NCBI RefSeq assembly: GCF_900142925.1
Contig: NZ_FRCN01000006.1
Coordinates: 186,001 to 250,000 of the forward strand
DNA: 64,000 nt
Direction of reading: 5' to 3'
Source of the DNA: Chitinophaga sp. CF418
Lineage (GTDB): Bacteria > Bacteroidota > Bacteroidia > Chitinophagales > Chitinophagaceae
The translations under genes were made by a program, and so were the position numbers. The notes beneath the pieces are model-generated. The model did no database searches. It worked only from the letters and a program-made list of their open reading frames with translations, and was not told where the DNA came from. Below are positions 1 through 9,044 of this stretch, piece by piece (position 1 is the first letter of the stretch; each line of letters begins with the position of its first letter).

Positions 1-1
1 G

Positions 2-3000
2 GATAATAACGGTGATTATATCTTTACCTTCCCGGTACTCGCCGATGGGCCTTATACTGTGAATGTAACAGCTACAGATGCTGCGGGTAATACCAGTGCA
101 CAAAGTCCTGCGCTGAACTTTACCGTAGATACGCAGGCGCCTCCTGTGCCAACCATCACTACTGCTCAGACGCTGACAAATGATAACACACCAACTGTAA
201 CCGGTACAGCGGAGGCTAATAGCACTGTAACCATTTATAAAGATGGTGTGGCAGCTGGCACCGCTACCGCGAATGCTTCCGGCAATTATACCTACACCTT
301 TAGTCCTGCATTGCCTGACGCTACTTATAGCATCACCGCAACTGCTACTGATGCCGTAGGCAATACCAGTGCGCAAAGTAGTCCGCTGAACATTACGGTG
401 GATGCTACCGCTCCTAATGCTCCGGTTATTACTACCAATAAATTAATAACTAATAATAATACTCCTACCATAACAGGTACCGCGGAAGCTAACAGCACGG
501 TAACTATTTATAAAGGAGGTGTTGCTGTGGCTACGACTACGGCTAATGCCGGTGGTAATTTCTCTTATACGTTCAGTTCTCCATTAGCGGATAATGTATA
601 TGCCGTAACAGCTACCGCTACTGATGCTGCGGGCAATATCAGTCCACAGAGTAACGTATTGAACATTACCATTGATACCCAGGCGCCTCCGGCTCCTGTT
701 GTATCATCTGTCGCTACTCCGGCTAATGACAACACGCCAACCGTTACCGGTACCGCAGAGCCTAACAGCACAGTAACTATTTATCGTGACGGTGTGCTGG
801 CTGGTACAACTGCTGCTAATGCCAGTGGTAACTACAGCTATACCTTTACTTCATCATTGGCCGACGGACTGCGTGGAATAACCGCTACAGCGACGGATGC
901 CGCAGGTAATACCGGTCCGCAGAGTGCGCCCCTGAATATCCTGATTGATACGCAGGCGCCGGGTGTACCGACCATTACTACTGCTCAGACACCAACTAAT
1001 GATAATACGCCAACGGTAACGGGTACAGCGGAAGCTAACAGCACCGTAACTATCTATGTAGGTGGTTCAGCAGTTGGTACAACTACTGCTAATGCCGGTG
1101 GTAACTACACCTTCACAGTACCAACGGCCTTATCTGACGGTACTCATACGTTCACCGCTACAGCAGCTGATGCAACAGGTAATACCAGTGCGCCAAGTGC
1201 GGGTCTGAATATCACTATCGATAGCCAGGCGCCGACTGCACCGACCATTACTACTGCCCAGACACTGACTGTTGACAATACGCCAACTGTAACAGGTACA
1301 GCGGAAGCTAACAGCACGGTGACCATATATATAGATGGCACTGCAGCCGGTACAACTACTGCTAATGCCGGTGGTAACTATACCTTCACAGTACCAACAG
1401 CTTTATCTGACGGTACACATGCATTCACTGCTACAGCTACCGATGCAGTGGGTAATACAAGTACACCAAGTGCTCCGCTGAATATTACCATCGATACGCA
1501 GGCTCCAACGGTACCAACCATCACTACCGCTCAAACACCGACTAGTGATAATACACCAACTGTAACCGGCGCGGCGGAAGCCAACAGCACTGTAACTATC
1601 TATGTAGACGGTTCAGCAGTAAGCACAACTACAGCTACTGCCGGTGGTAACTATACTTTCACAGTACCAACGTCACTGTCTGACGGTACACATGCATTCA
1701 CAGCCACTGCTACGGATGCAGTTGGTAATACCAGTGCATTAAGTGCTACCCTGAATATCATTATTGATACCCAGGCGCCAGGCGCACCGACTATTACTAC
1801 GGCTCAGACATTGACCGCTGATAATACACCAACTGTAACTGGTACAGCAGAAGCTAACAGCACCGTCACTATCTATGTAGATGGTTCGGCAGTTGGTACG
1901 ACTACCGCTACTGCCGGTGGTAACTACACTTTCACAGTGCCAACAGCTTTATCTGACGGTACACATGCATTCACTGCTACAGCGACTGACGCAGTAGGTA
2001 ACACCAGTGCACCAAGCGCTACCCTGAATATCACTATCGATACCCAGGCGCCAGCTGTGCCAACTATCACTACAGCTCAGACCCTAACATCTGATAATAC
2101 ACCAACTGTAACAGGTACGGCAGAAGCTAACAGCTCCGTAACCATCTATAAGGATGGTACCATTGTGGCTACAGTATCTGCTGATGTTAGTGGTAATTAT
2201 ATTTACACCTTTACTACATCACTGCCTGACGGCTCTTATGTACTGACTGCCACCGCTAAAGACGCAGTAGGCAATACCAGCGCTCTAAGTGCTCCGCTGA
2301 ATATCACTATCGATACGCAGGCACCAGCTGTACCAACTATCACCACCGCTCAGGCCTTAACATCTGATAATACACCGACCGTAACTGGTACAGCAGAAGC
2401 TAACAGCACTGTAACTATTTATGTAGATGGTTCAGCAGTAGGTACAACTACTGCTAACGCTGGTGGTAGCTACACCTTCACGGTGCCAACACCACTGTCA
2501 GACGGTACCCATGCATTCACTGCTACATCAACTGACGCAGTAGGTAATACCAGTGCACCAAGTGCTACGCTGAATATCACTATTGATACGCAGGTGCCAA
2601 CTGTACCGACTATTACCACCGCTCAGACCTTAACATCCGATAATACACCAACCGTAACCGGTACAGCCGAAGCTAACAGCACCGTAACTATCTATGTAGA
2701 TGGTACTGCAGTTGGTACTACCACCGCTAACGCTGGTGGTAACTATACCTTCACAGTGCCAACAGCACTGACAGATGGTACGCATACATTCACTGCTACA
2801 TCAACTGACGCAGTAGGTAATACCAGTGCACCAAGTGCTACGCTGAATATCACTATCGATACCCAGGTGCCAACTGTGCCGACTATTACTACCGCTCAGA
2901 CCTTAACATCCGATAATACACCAACTGTAACTGGTACAGCAGAGGCAAACAGCACCGTAACTATCTATGTAGATGGTTCAGCAGTAGGTACAACCACCGC

Positions 3001-5899
3001 TAATGCTGGTGGTAACTATACCTTCACAGTGCCAACACCACTGTCTGATGGCACACATGCATTCACTGCTACAGCTACCGATGCAGTAGGTAACACCAGT
3101 GCACCAAGTGCTACGCTGAATATCACTATTGATACCCAGGTGCCAACTGTGCCGACGATTACTACCGCTCAGACCTTAACATCTGATAATACACCAACTG
3201 TAACAGGTACAGCAGAAGCCAACAGCACTGTAACTATTTATGTAGATGGTTCAGCAGTTGGTACAACTACAGCTAATGCCGGTGGTAACTATACCTTCAC
3301 AGTGCCAACAGCACTGTCAGACGGTACACATGCATTCACAGCTACAGCTACCGATGCAGTAGGTAATACCAGTGCACCAAGTGTTACCCTGAATATCACT
3401 ATCGATACCCAGGTACCAACTGTGCCAACTATTACCACCGCTCAGACCTTAACATCTGATAACACACCAACCGTAACAGGTACAGCGGAAGCTAACAGCA
3501 CCGTGACTATCTATGTAGATGGTTCAGCAGTAGGTACAACTACCGCCAACGCCGGTGGTAACTATACCTTCACAGTGCCAACACCACTGTCAGATGGTAC
3601 GCATGCATTCACAGCTACAGCTACCGATGCAGTAGGTAATACCAGTGCACCAAGTGCCACGCTGAATATCACTATAGATACGCAGGTGTTAACTGTGCCA
3701 ACTATCACTACGGCTCAGACATTAACTAACGACAACACACCAACCGTAACTGGTACAGCAAAAGCTAACAGCACTGTGACTATCTATGTAGATGGTTCAG
3801 CAGTAGGTACAACTACTGCTAACGCCGGTGGTAACTACACCTTCACAGTACCAACACCGCTGTCAGATGGTACACATGCGTTCACTGCTACAGCTACCGA
3901 TGCAGTAGGTAACACCAGTGCACCAAGTGCTACCCTGAATATCACTATCGATACCCAGGCGCCAGCTGTGCCAACCATCACCACCGATAAAACACCTACC
4001 AGCGATAATACGCCAACAGTAACCGGTACAACGGAAGCTAACAGCACAGTGACAATCTATCGGGATGGAACCGCAGTAGGCACCACTAAGGCAGACGCCA
4101 GTGGTAACTATACATATACGTTTAATCCAGCTCTGGCTGATGGTAGCTATGCTATTACCGCGACGGCAACAGATGCCGCCGGTAATACCAGCGCACACAG
4201 CCCGGCCTTAAATATCACCATTGATGCAGCTGGCCCCGCAACGCCAGCTGCGCCTCAACTGATCGGTGGCACTAATGGCATCATTAATGATGCCACGCCA
4301 TCTATCAAAGGTGACGCAGAAGCCAACAGTACCGTAACCGTGTACATAGATGGCATACCTGTCGGCACCACAAAAGCTGATGCCAGCGGTCATTACACTT
4401 ACACATTTAATCCTGCATTAGCAGACGGACCGCACAACATCACCGTAACCGCAACAGACGCTACCGGCAATACCAGCGCACAAAGCCCGGCACTTGCTAT
4501 CGTGATAGATACACAAGCGCCGCCTGTGCCGACTGTTACGACCGACAAGTCGCCTACAAACGACAATACACCAACTGTCACCGGTAAAGCAGAACCGAAT
4601 AGTACCGTAACAGTTTACGTAGATGGCAAACCTGCTGGTACAACAACTGCAGACAATAGCGGTAATTACAACTATACCTTCAATCCTGCATTGACCGACG
4701 GTAACCACAACGTTACTGCCACCGCCACAGATGCTGCAGGCAATACCAGCGCACAAACGCCATCACTGAGTATCACTGTTGATACCCAGGCGCCAACTGC
4801 ACCGACCATTGTACTGGAAACCGCCAGCAACAATGGTGTGATCACTACCAACACGCCAACAATCTCAGGTGCTGCGGAAGCTAACAGCACTGTGACAATC
4901 TATGCGGATGGGGTAGTGGCAGGTACTGCAACTGCAGATGCAAGTGGTCATTATACATATACTTTCAACCCTGCTTTATCTCAGGGCGCTCATACCATCA
5001 CGGCTACAGCCACCGATGCTGCAGGTAATACCAGCTTGCCAGGTGGTCCGCTTTCCTTCTCAATCGATGCAACAGCTCCGGGTATTCCTCGAGCTCCTGT
5101 ATTGCCTGGTATAAATATCCCGGGTCTTGTAAATACCGGTACTCCAAGGATCACAGGCAGAGGGGAACCAGGTACGACCATCACCATTTACACCGACGGT
5201 AAGGCGGTAGGTACGGCTGACGTAAACGCTGCCGGCGACTGGTCTTATACCTATAATCCTGCACTGGCAGAAGGTGCGTACAATATCACTGTGACCGCCT
5301 CCGACAAGCAGGGAAATGAAAGTGGGCATAGTAACCAGGTGGTAATGACGGTGGACCTCACCAAGCCCGACGTATCTCTGATGACGCGGGCTAAAGAGCC
5401 ATTGGATGATCCTGCTGTCTTTACGTTTACTTTCTCTGAAGATGTTATAGGGTTCGAATCCGGAGATATCAATGTGACCAATGGTACCGTGAAGGAAGTC
5501 AAACAGTTGTCGCCCACCATCTATGATGTGGTTATTGTGCCGCTGGAAAATGGGATGATGACAGTGAACGTTCCGGCGGATAAGGTAACTGATATGGCAG
5601 GTAATGGCAATACGGTTTCCAGTACGCTGGCCCTCCGAATAAAATTCGGGATGAGTATAGATATTGTCTACCCAATGCCGGCAACTGATGTGGTGAATGT
5701 ACGCTTCTCTGGGGTTGATTATGGAGATGCTAATTTTACTATGACAAGTATGGCAGGCCAGGTATTGTTGCAGCAGAATGGTACTGTGAAGAATGGTATA
5801 CTGACCTTCAATACGCAACGTGTTCCTTCCGGTACATATGTACTGTACATCAGGATGAAAGATCACAGCTTTAACACTACAGTCGTAATAGCAAGATAA
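2..5899 (+). CDS. Giant Ig-like repeat surface protein with T9SS sorting tail (5' end outside window)
   Basis: The frame is open from the first bases, so the true start lies upstream; the GTG at 59 is only the first possible initiator inside the window. The visible part is about 1,965 residues. It consists of 19 tandem Ig-like domains with a period of 91 residues, each containing variants of DNTPTVTGTAEANSTVTIY followed by a DATGNTS-type motif and ending IDTQAP. A different Ig-like domain with a FTFSEDV motif follows (about 5365-5640). The last roughly 85 residues (YPMPATDVVNV...VPSGTYVLYIR) match the type A T9SS C-terminal sorting domain, so the protein is probably exported through T9SS and attached to or released from the cell surface. 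Such repeat arrays usually act as adhesins or stalks; the N-terminal functional domain is not visible. porV lies directly downstream. Confidence 0.93.
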   Translation, partial: DNNGDYIFTFPVLADGPYTVNVTATDAAGNTSAQSPALNFTVDTQAPPVPTITTAQTLTNDNTPTVTGTAEANSTVTIYKDGVAAGTATANASGNYTYTFSPALPDATYSITATATDAVGNTSAQSSPLNITVDATAPNAPVITTNKLITNNNTPTITGTAEANSTVTIYKGGVAVATTTANAGGNFSYTFSSPLADNVYAVTATATDAAGNISPQSNVLNITIDTQAPPAPVVSSVATPANDNTPTVTGTAEPNSTVTIYRDGVLAGTTAANASGNYSYTFTSSLADGLRGITATATDAAGNTGPQSAPLNILIDTQAPGVPTITTAQTPTNDNTPTVTGTAEANSTVTIYVGGSAVGTTTANAGGNYTFTVPTALSDGTHTFTATAADATGNTSAPSAGLNITIDSQAPTAPTITTAQTLTVDNTPTVTGTAEANSTVTIYIDGTAAGTTTANAGGNYTFTVPTALSDGTHAFTATATDAVGNTSTPSAPLNITIDTQAPTVPTITTAQTPTSDNTPTVTGAAEANSTVTIYVDGSAVSTTTATAGGNYTFTVPTSLSDGTHAFTATATDAVGNTSALSATLNIIIDTQAPGAPTITTAQTLTADNTPTVTGTAEANSTVTIYVDGSAVGTTTATAGGNYTFTVPTALSDGTHAFTATATDAVGNTSAPSATLNITIDTQAPAVPTITTAQTLTSDNTPTVTGTAEANSSVTIYKDGTIVATVSADVSGNYIYTFTTSLPDGSYVLTATAKDAVGNTSALSAPLNITIDTQAPAVPTITTAQALTSDNTPTVTGTAEANSTVTIYVDGSAVGTTTANAGGSYTFTVPTPLSDGTHAFTATSTDAVGNTSAPSATLNITIDTQVPTVPTITTAQTLTSDNTPTVTGTAEANSTVTIYVDGTAVGTTTANAGGNYTFTVPTALTDGTHTFTATSTDAVGNTSAPSATLNITIDTQVPTVPTITTAQTLTSDNTPTVTGTAEANSTVTIYVDGSAVGTTTANAGGNYTFTVPTPLSDGTHAFTATATDAVGNTSAPSATLNITIDTQVPTVPTITTAQTLTSDNTPTVTGTAEANSTVTIYVDGSAVGTTTANAGGNYTFTVPTALSDGTHAFTATATDAVGNTSAPSVTLNITIDTQVPTVPTITTAQTLTSDNTPTVTGTAEANSTVTIYVDGSAVGTTTANAGGNYTFTVPTPLSDGTHAFTATATDAVGNTSAPSATLNITIDTQVLTVPTITTAQTLTNDNTPTVTGTAKANSTVTIYVDGSAVGTTTANAGGNYTFTVPTPLSDGTHAFTATATDAVGNTSAPSATLNITIDTQAPAVPTITTDKTPTSDNTPTVTGTTEANSTVTIYRDGTAVGTTKADASGNYTYTFNPALADGSYAITATATDAAGNTSAHSPALNITIDAAGPATPAAPQLIGGTNGIINDATPSIKGDAEANSTVTVYIDGIPVGTTKADASGHYTYTFNPALADGPHNITVTATDATGNTSAQSPALAIVIDTQAPPVPTVTTDKSPTNDNTPTVTGKAEPNSTVTVYVDGKPAGTTTADNSGNYNYTFNPALTDGNHNVTATATDAAGNTSAQTPSLSITVDTQAPTAPTIVLETASNNGVITTNTPTISGAAEANSTVTIYADGVVAGTATADASGHYTYTFNPALSQGAHTITATATDAAGNTSLPGGPLSFSIDATAPGIPRAPVLPGINIPGLVNTGTPRITGRGEPGTTITIYTDGKAVGTADVNAAGDWSYTYNPALAEGAYNITVTASDKQGNESGHSNQVVMTVDLTKPDVSLMTRAKEPLDDPAVFTFTFSEDVIGFESGDINVTNGTVKEVKQLSPTIYDVVIVPLENGMMTVNVPADKVTDMAGNGNTVSSTLALRIKFGMSIDIVYPMPATDVVNVRFSGVDYGDANFTMTSMAGQVLLQQNGTVKNGILTFNTQRVPSGTYVLYIRMKDHSFNTTVVIAR
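155..5350 (+). repeat. Array of 19 tandem 273-bp repeats coding Ig-like domains
   Basis: In-frame units of about 273 bp (91 codons); for example the block TAACATC recurs at 2631 and 2904. Units between roughly 2330 and 3960 are almost identical at DNA level, while the first three and the last five are diverged, as expected when central repeats are homogenised by unequal crossing over or gene conversion. Confidence 0.95.
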
Positions 5900-5955
5900 C
5901 AACTGATAGTTCCGGTAGCTAACCTGAGCTGCCGGGACTATACAAAACAACTGAG

Positions 5956-7083
5956 ATGATACGTTTCTGTTTCCGTTCTGCAACACTGGCTTTTCTGATA
6001 GGAACAGTTCTGCCTGTTGTATCGCATGCACAAAAGACTATTAATGTGGCTACATCTGCCGCACCTTTCCTGAGAATATCTCCGGATGCCCGTGCAGGTG
6101 GTATGGGAGAAATGGGCATTGCCACAAAAGCGGATGCCAATGCACCTTTCTATAATTTGTCTAAGATTGTCTTTGCAGATGCGCCAGACGGCGTGGCGGT
6201 TTCATATACTCCCTGGCTGAGGGAGATCAGTAACAAGATTTACCTGGCTACTGTCAGCGGTTATCATAAATTGGATGATAACCAGGCGGTAAGTGGGGCG
6301 CTCCGGTATTTTAACCTGGGTAATATTCAGTTTGCGGACGCTTCGGGGAATCCGCTGGGCAGCTCCAGTCCACGGGAGTTCTCCCTGGAAGGAGGTTACG
6401 CCCGTAAACTGGGAGATCGTTTGAGCCTCGCATTGGCAGCTCGTTATATTTATTCAAAGCTGGCCACCGGTAACGCCAACAATTCCGGAGTCAATTACAA
6501 AGCCGGAAATGCCTTTGGAGTGGATATCTCCATGACTTACAATGCGGTAAACGAAGAAGGGAAGGGGCTTACAACCGGAGCCACTATCACTAACCTGGGT
6601 TCACGGGTTAACTATAGCAATAACAGCGCTGCCAAGGATTATCTGCCTTCCAATTTCGGTGCAGGTGTCGCTTATCATCTGCCGGTACAGGAAGGCCATA
6701 AGTTTACTTTCGGCCTGGAACTCAATAAGATGCTGACGCCTGTTATTCCCAACGATTCCGCAGGTATTGCCTCATACTACGATTACAGCGTCGTTAAAAG
6801 CTGGTTTAAATCCTTTAGTAGTGCTAACGGTGGATTGAAATCCTTCCAGGTATCCCTGGGCTGTGAATACAGCTATAAAGATCAGTTCTTCCTCCGCACC
6901 GGCTATTTCTACGAAGACAAATACCATGGTGACCGTAAATATCTGACCACCGGCGTTGGATATAGATATGGTTCCGCTATGATCAATATCGCCTACATCG
7001 TACCATCCGGCAGCGGCGCCACCAAAAGCCCTCTGTCCAATACACTGCGTTTCGGTGCTACCGTGGATCTTCCATGGAAATAA
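5956..7083 (+). CDS. porV: PorV, outer-membrane T9SS component
   Basis: A 375-residue protein with a signal peptide ending SHAQ, then the segment AAPFLRISPDARAGGMGEMGIA that typifies PorV (LptO), followed by alternating beta-strand sequence of a FadL-like outer-membrane barrel. Known PorV proteins bind the C-terminal sorting domains of T9SS cargo after it leaves the SprA translocon and carry it to the PorU sortase complex. The length is normal for the family. It starts 56 bp after the stop of the Ig-repeat protein, itself a T9SS cargo by its tail, so the two are probably co-transcribed; a clear terminator follows at 7122. The start is the ATG at 5956, with the signal peptide directly behind it. 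The assignment to PorV rather than to the related PorQ or PorP is based on the N-terminal motif. Confidence 0.88.
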   Translation: MIRFCFRSATLAFLIGTVLPVVSHAQKTINVATSAAPFLRISPDARAGGMGEMGIATKADANAPFYNLSKIVFADAPDGVAVSYTPWLREISNKIYLATVSGYHKLDDNQAVSGALRYFNLGNIQFADASGNPLGSSSPREFSLEGGYARKLGDRLSLALAARYIYSKLATGNANNSGVNYKAGNAFGVDISMTYNAVNEEGKGLTTGATITNLGSRVNYSNNSAAKDYLPSNFGAGVAYHLPVQEGHKFTFGLELNKMLTPVIPNDSAGIASYYDYSVVKSWFKSFSSANGGLKSFQVSLGCEYSYKDQFFLRTGYFYEDKYHGDRKYLTTGVGYRYGSAMINIAYIVPSGSGATKSPLSNTLRFGATVDLPWK

Positions 7084-7121
7084 ATAAGATTTTCCCCTGT
7101 TCTATATACCCTATACCTATG

Positions 7122-7147
7122 AAGGCCCGTCTCCGGCGGGCCTTTTA
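7122..7147 (+). terminator. Intrinsic terminator after porV
   Basis: Perfect 8-bp stem AAGGCCCG / CGGGCCTT (7122-7129 and 7137-7144), 7-nt loop, followed by TTATTT. Confidence 0.88.
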
Positions 7148-7165
7148 TTTCTTATTTAAATTATT

Positions 7166-7173
7166 TATATTTG
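7166..7173 (+). promoter_or_regulatory. Bacteroidota -7 promoter box upstream of 7217 gene
   Basis: TATATTTG matches the Bacteroidota -7 consensus TAnnTTTG exactly. It lies 43 bp before the ATG and just after the porV terminator, so it probably drives the small membrane protein. No clear TTTG -33 box is present. Confidence 0.5.
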
Positions 7174-7216
7174 TTATACTTAATCGGCATTTTCCCTAAA
7201 CCTAAACCCAGAACCT

Positions 7217-7528
7217 ATGATTTTCTTTTATGGACGCAACAGTTTTAAGACGAAGACTGTTCAGCTGTCGGAAATTGGTATCCACACCGAAGTTCCGGGC
7301 GTGGTACAATTTGAATACAGACAACAATATGCGCATCTGTATTGGATCCCAATGTTTCCTATTGGCTCACAATGGTGTGTACGTAAGACTGATAACAAGC
7401 TGTATGAAGTAAACCATGAACTCTTGCCGGCATTGAACGCATTGCCAAGGCCTAAAATGGGATGGCTTGCTTTTGCCGGTCCTATTATTGCCGCACTGAT
7501 ACTGATTTTTGTGAAAATTTTTGCTTAA
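7217..7528 (+). CDS. Small membrane protein, unrecognised
   Basis: A 103-residue protein starting MIFFYGRNSFKTK. The first 80 residues are soluble and contain YWIPMFPIGSQW; residues about 81-102 form one hydrophobic helix near the C-terminus (GWLAFAGPIIAALILIFVKIF). The N-terminal pattern (FYGxxxxKxK...LYWIPMFPIG) resembles the region found in small zinc-ribbon membrane proteins of bacteria, but here the paired cysteines are absent (only one Cys remains), so metal binding is unlikely. It is a stand-alone transcription unit with its own promoter box upstream and a strong terminator downstream. No function is proposed. The ATG is preceded by a typical A/C-rich Bacteroidota leader. A second reading frame overlaps it at 7230 but has no recognisable features. 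Confidence 0.75.
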   Translation: MIFFYGRNSFKTKTVQLSEIGIHTEVPGVVQFEYRQQYAHLYWIPMFPIGSQWCVRKTDNKLYEVNHELLPALNALPRPKMGWLAFAGPIIAALILIFVKIFA

Positions 7529-7550
7529 CTGTTACTCAGCACATAAATAT

Positions 7551-7590
7551 AGAGGGCGTATCAAAAAAGTCTGATACGCCCTCTTTTTAT
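7551..7590 (+). terminator. Intrinsic terminator
   Basis: Perfect 13-bp stem, 7551-7563 with 7572-7584 (AGAGGGCGTATCA and its complement), 8-nt loop, followed by TTTTTAT. The stem closely resembles the hairpin at 19971. Confidence 0.92.
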
Positions 7591-7728
7591 ATTCCCTTGC
7601 CATTGTTATCTATATTCACCGGAAGCGGGGACCGCATGAAAAAATAACCGTTCTTCCTATACTTTTCTTGTGGTAATTGTTTTTTTGTATTTTCATTGTC
7701 ATACCATGCCACGTTAAACACAAAAAAC

Positions 7729-8703
7729 ATGAGTTCAAGAAGACAATTTATGCAACAGGCAGGCCTCATAGCCGCCGGTGTTATGATCAACCCATCTGGT
7801 ATTTTCAGCAAAGGCCGTGAAAATACAGTTAGCAAAATAGGTATCCAGTTATATACCCTGCGTGAACAGCTGGCGAAAGACGTAAAAAACACCATAGAGA
7901 AGGTCGCTCAGACCGGCTATAGTCATGTTGAGACATTCTACGGCTACAAAGCACCTGATCAGAAGGAACAGTTCTGGGGACTTGATCCTAAAGGGTTTAA
8001 GGCCCTTTTGAAAGACAATAACCTTGCTACCTACAGTGGGCACTATCAGCTGAACGATTACCTGACCCGCGGAAATGGTAAGGAGGAAGCCTTGAAGGTG
8101 CAGCTCGGCATCGCTAACGAACTTGGACAGAAATATCTGGTTGTACCGGTTCCCCCTGTTGGTACGTGGGATAAGCTGACTGCCGATGACTATAAATTCA
8201 TCGCAGAACAGTTGAATAAGGCAGGAGAATTAGCACAGCAATCTGACCTGAAAATAGGGTATCATAATCACTACTGGGAATTCAGACAGCTGCCAGAGGC
8301 CCAGACCTCCGGATATGAGATCATGCTGAAAGGTACTGATCCATCTCTGGTAACATTTGAGCTGGATCTCTTCTGGGCTATTAAAGCCAATGTTGATCCT
8401 GTAACGTTATTCAGAAAATATCCCGGCCGTTTCTCTATGTGGCATGTCAAGGACATTGATAAATCAGCCACTGAGAAAATTGCAGGTGGCGATGCAGATC
8501 ATAAAACAGCCATGGAGATCCTGCCTCATGTGAAATTCGCAGAAGTAGGTACCGGCGCCGTTGATTTCAAAAATGTCTTTGCCAATGCCAGTGTAGCAGG
8601 TGTTAAATATGCTTTCGTAGAGCAGGACAAGATCTCCATTGATCCGTTTGAAAGTATTAAGAAGAGTTACGGATATGTGAAAAGCAATTTGCTAAAAGCC
8701 TAA
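7729..8703 (+). CDS. Exported sugar phosphate isomerase/epimerase-like TIM-barrel protein
   Basis: 324 residues from the ATG at 7729; an upstream TTG at 7696 in the same frame is less likely because the Tat-like signal (SSRRQFMQQAGLIAAGV) starts at 7729. The mature part is a xylose-isomerase-like TIM barrel (AP endonuclease 2 family): IGIQLYTLRE at the start, GYSHVETF, YHNHYWEF, FELDLFWA, and a C-terminal YAFVEQD strand. The metal ligands expected in this fold are visible as Glu in SHVET, His in YHNH, Asp in ELDLFW and His in MWHVKDID. Family members isomerise or epimerise ketoses or act on inositol derivatives; Bacteroidota encode many periplasmic copies near glycan-use genes. The substrate cannot be told from sequence. 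It is monocistronic, with terminators on both sides. Confidence 0.88.
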   Translation: MSSRRQFMQQAGLIAAGVMINPSGIFSKGRENTVSKIGIQLYTLREQLAKDVKNTIEKVAQTGYSHVETFYGYKAPDQKEQFWGLDPKGFKALLKDNNLATYSGHYQLNDYLTRGNGKEEALKVQLGIANELGQKYLVVPVPPVGTWDKLTADDYKFIAEQLNKAGELAQQSDLKIGYHNHYWEFRQLPEAQTSGYEIMLKGTDPSLVTFELDLFWAIKANVDPVTLFRKYPGRFSMWHVKDIDKSATEKIAGGDADHKTAMEILPHVKFAEVGTGAVDFKNVFANASVAGVKYAFVEQDKISIDPFESIKKSYGYVKSNLLKA

Positions 8704-8724
8704 GAGATATTAGACGCACAATAG

Positions 8725-8763
8725 AACAGGGGCAGATATAATAATCGTTTGCCCCTGTTTTTC
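8725..8763 (+). terminator. Intrinsic terminator
   Basis: Perfect 10-bp stem AACAGGGGCA / TGCCCCTGTT (8725-8734 and 8750-8759), loop of 15 nt, then TTTTCT. Confidence 0.85.
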
Positions 8764-9044
8764 TGACTGTCAGCCTCTTCCATTCCGCAGCTCTCTGGCA
8801 CCGCGCACATTTTATTCCTGCCCAACCCTTATAATCCGCAATATTTACGTAGTTACTGAAAGGTTAGGGGATACGTATTTCCCGCAATGGTGGCTGCTTT
8901 GAGGATTTATACTGCCTTTTATTTTGCCATAAGTACCATTTACCCGCCAATTCTAACCAGATAGGAATTGCCATTTTTCTTTTCTTGTGGGATGCTCTTA
9001 CTTTGCCTCCGTAAAAATATTCAACCCCAAAAAAATTGCATAAT
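8764..9044. other. Intergenic region, no gene seen
   Basis: Together with the terminator before it this is a gap of about 340 bp. No coding sequence with recognisable features is found on either strand. The last 50 bp (TCTTGTGGGATGCTC and TTACTTTG) resemble a Bacteroidota promoter with one mismatch in the -7 box. Confidence 0.6.

Noticed and set aside
5060..6031. 323-codon minus-strand open frame
   Set aside because: Lies antisense to the Ig-repeat gene and the start of porV; composition mirrors the repeats, and no domain is seen.
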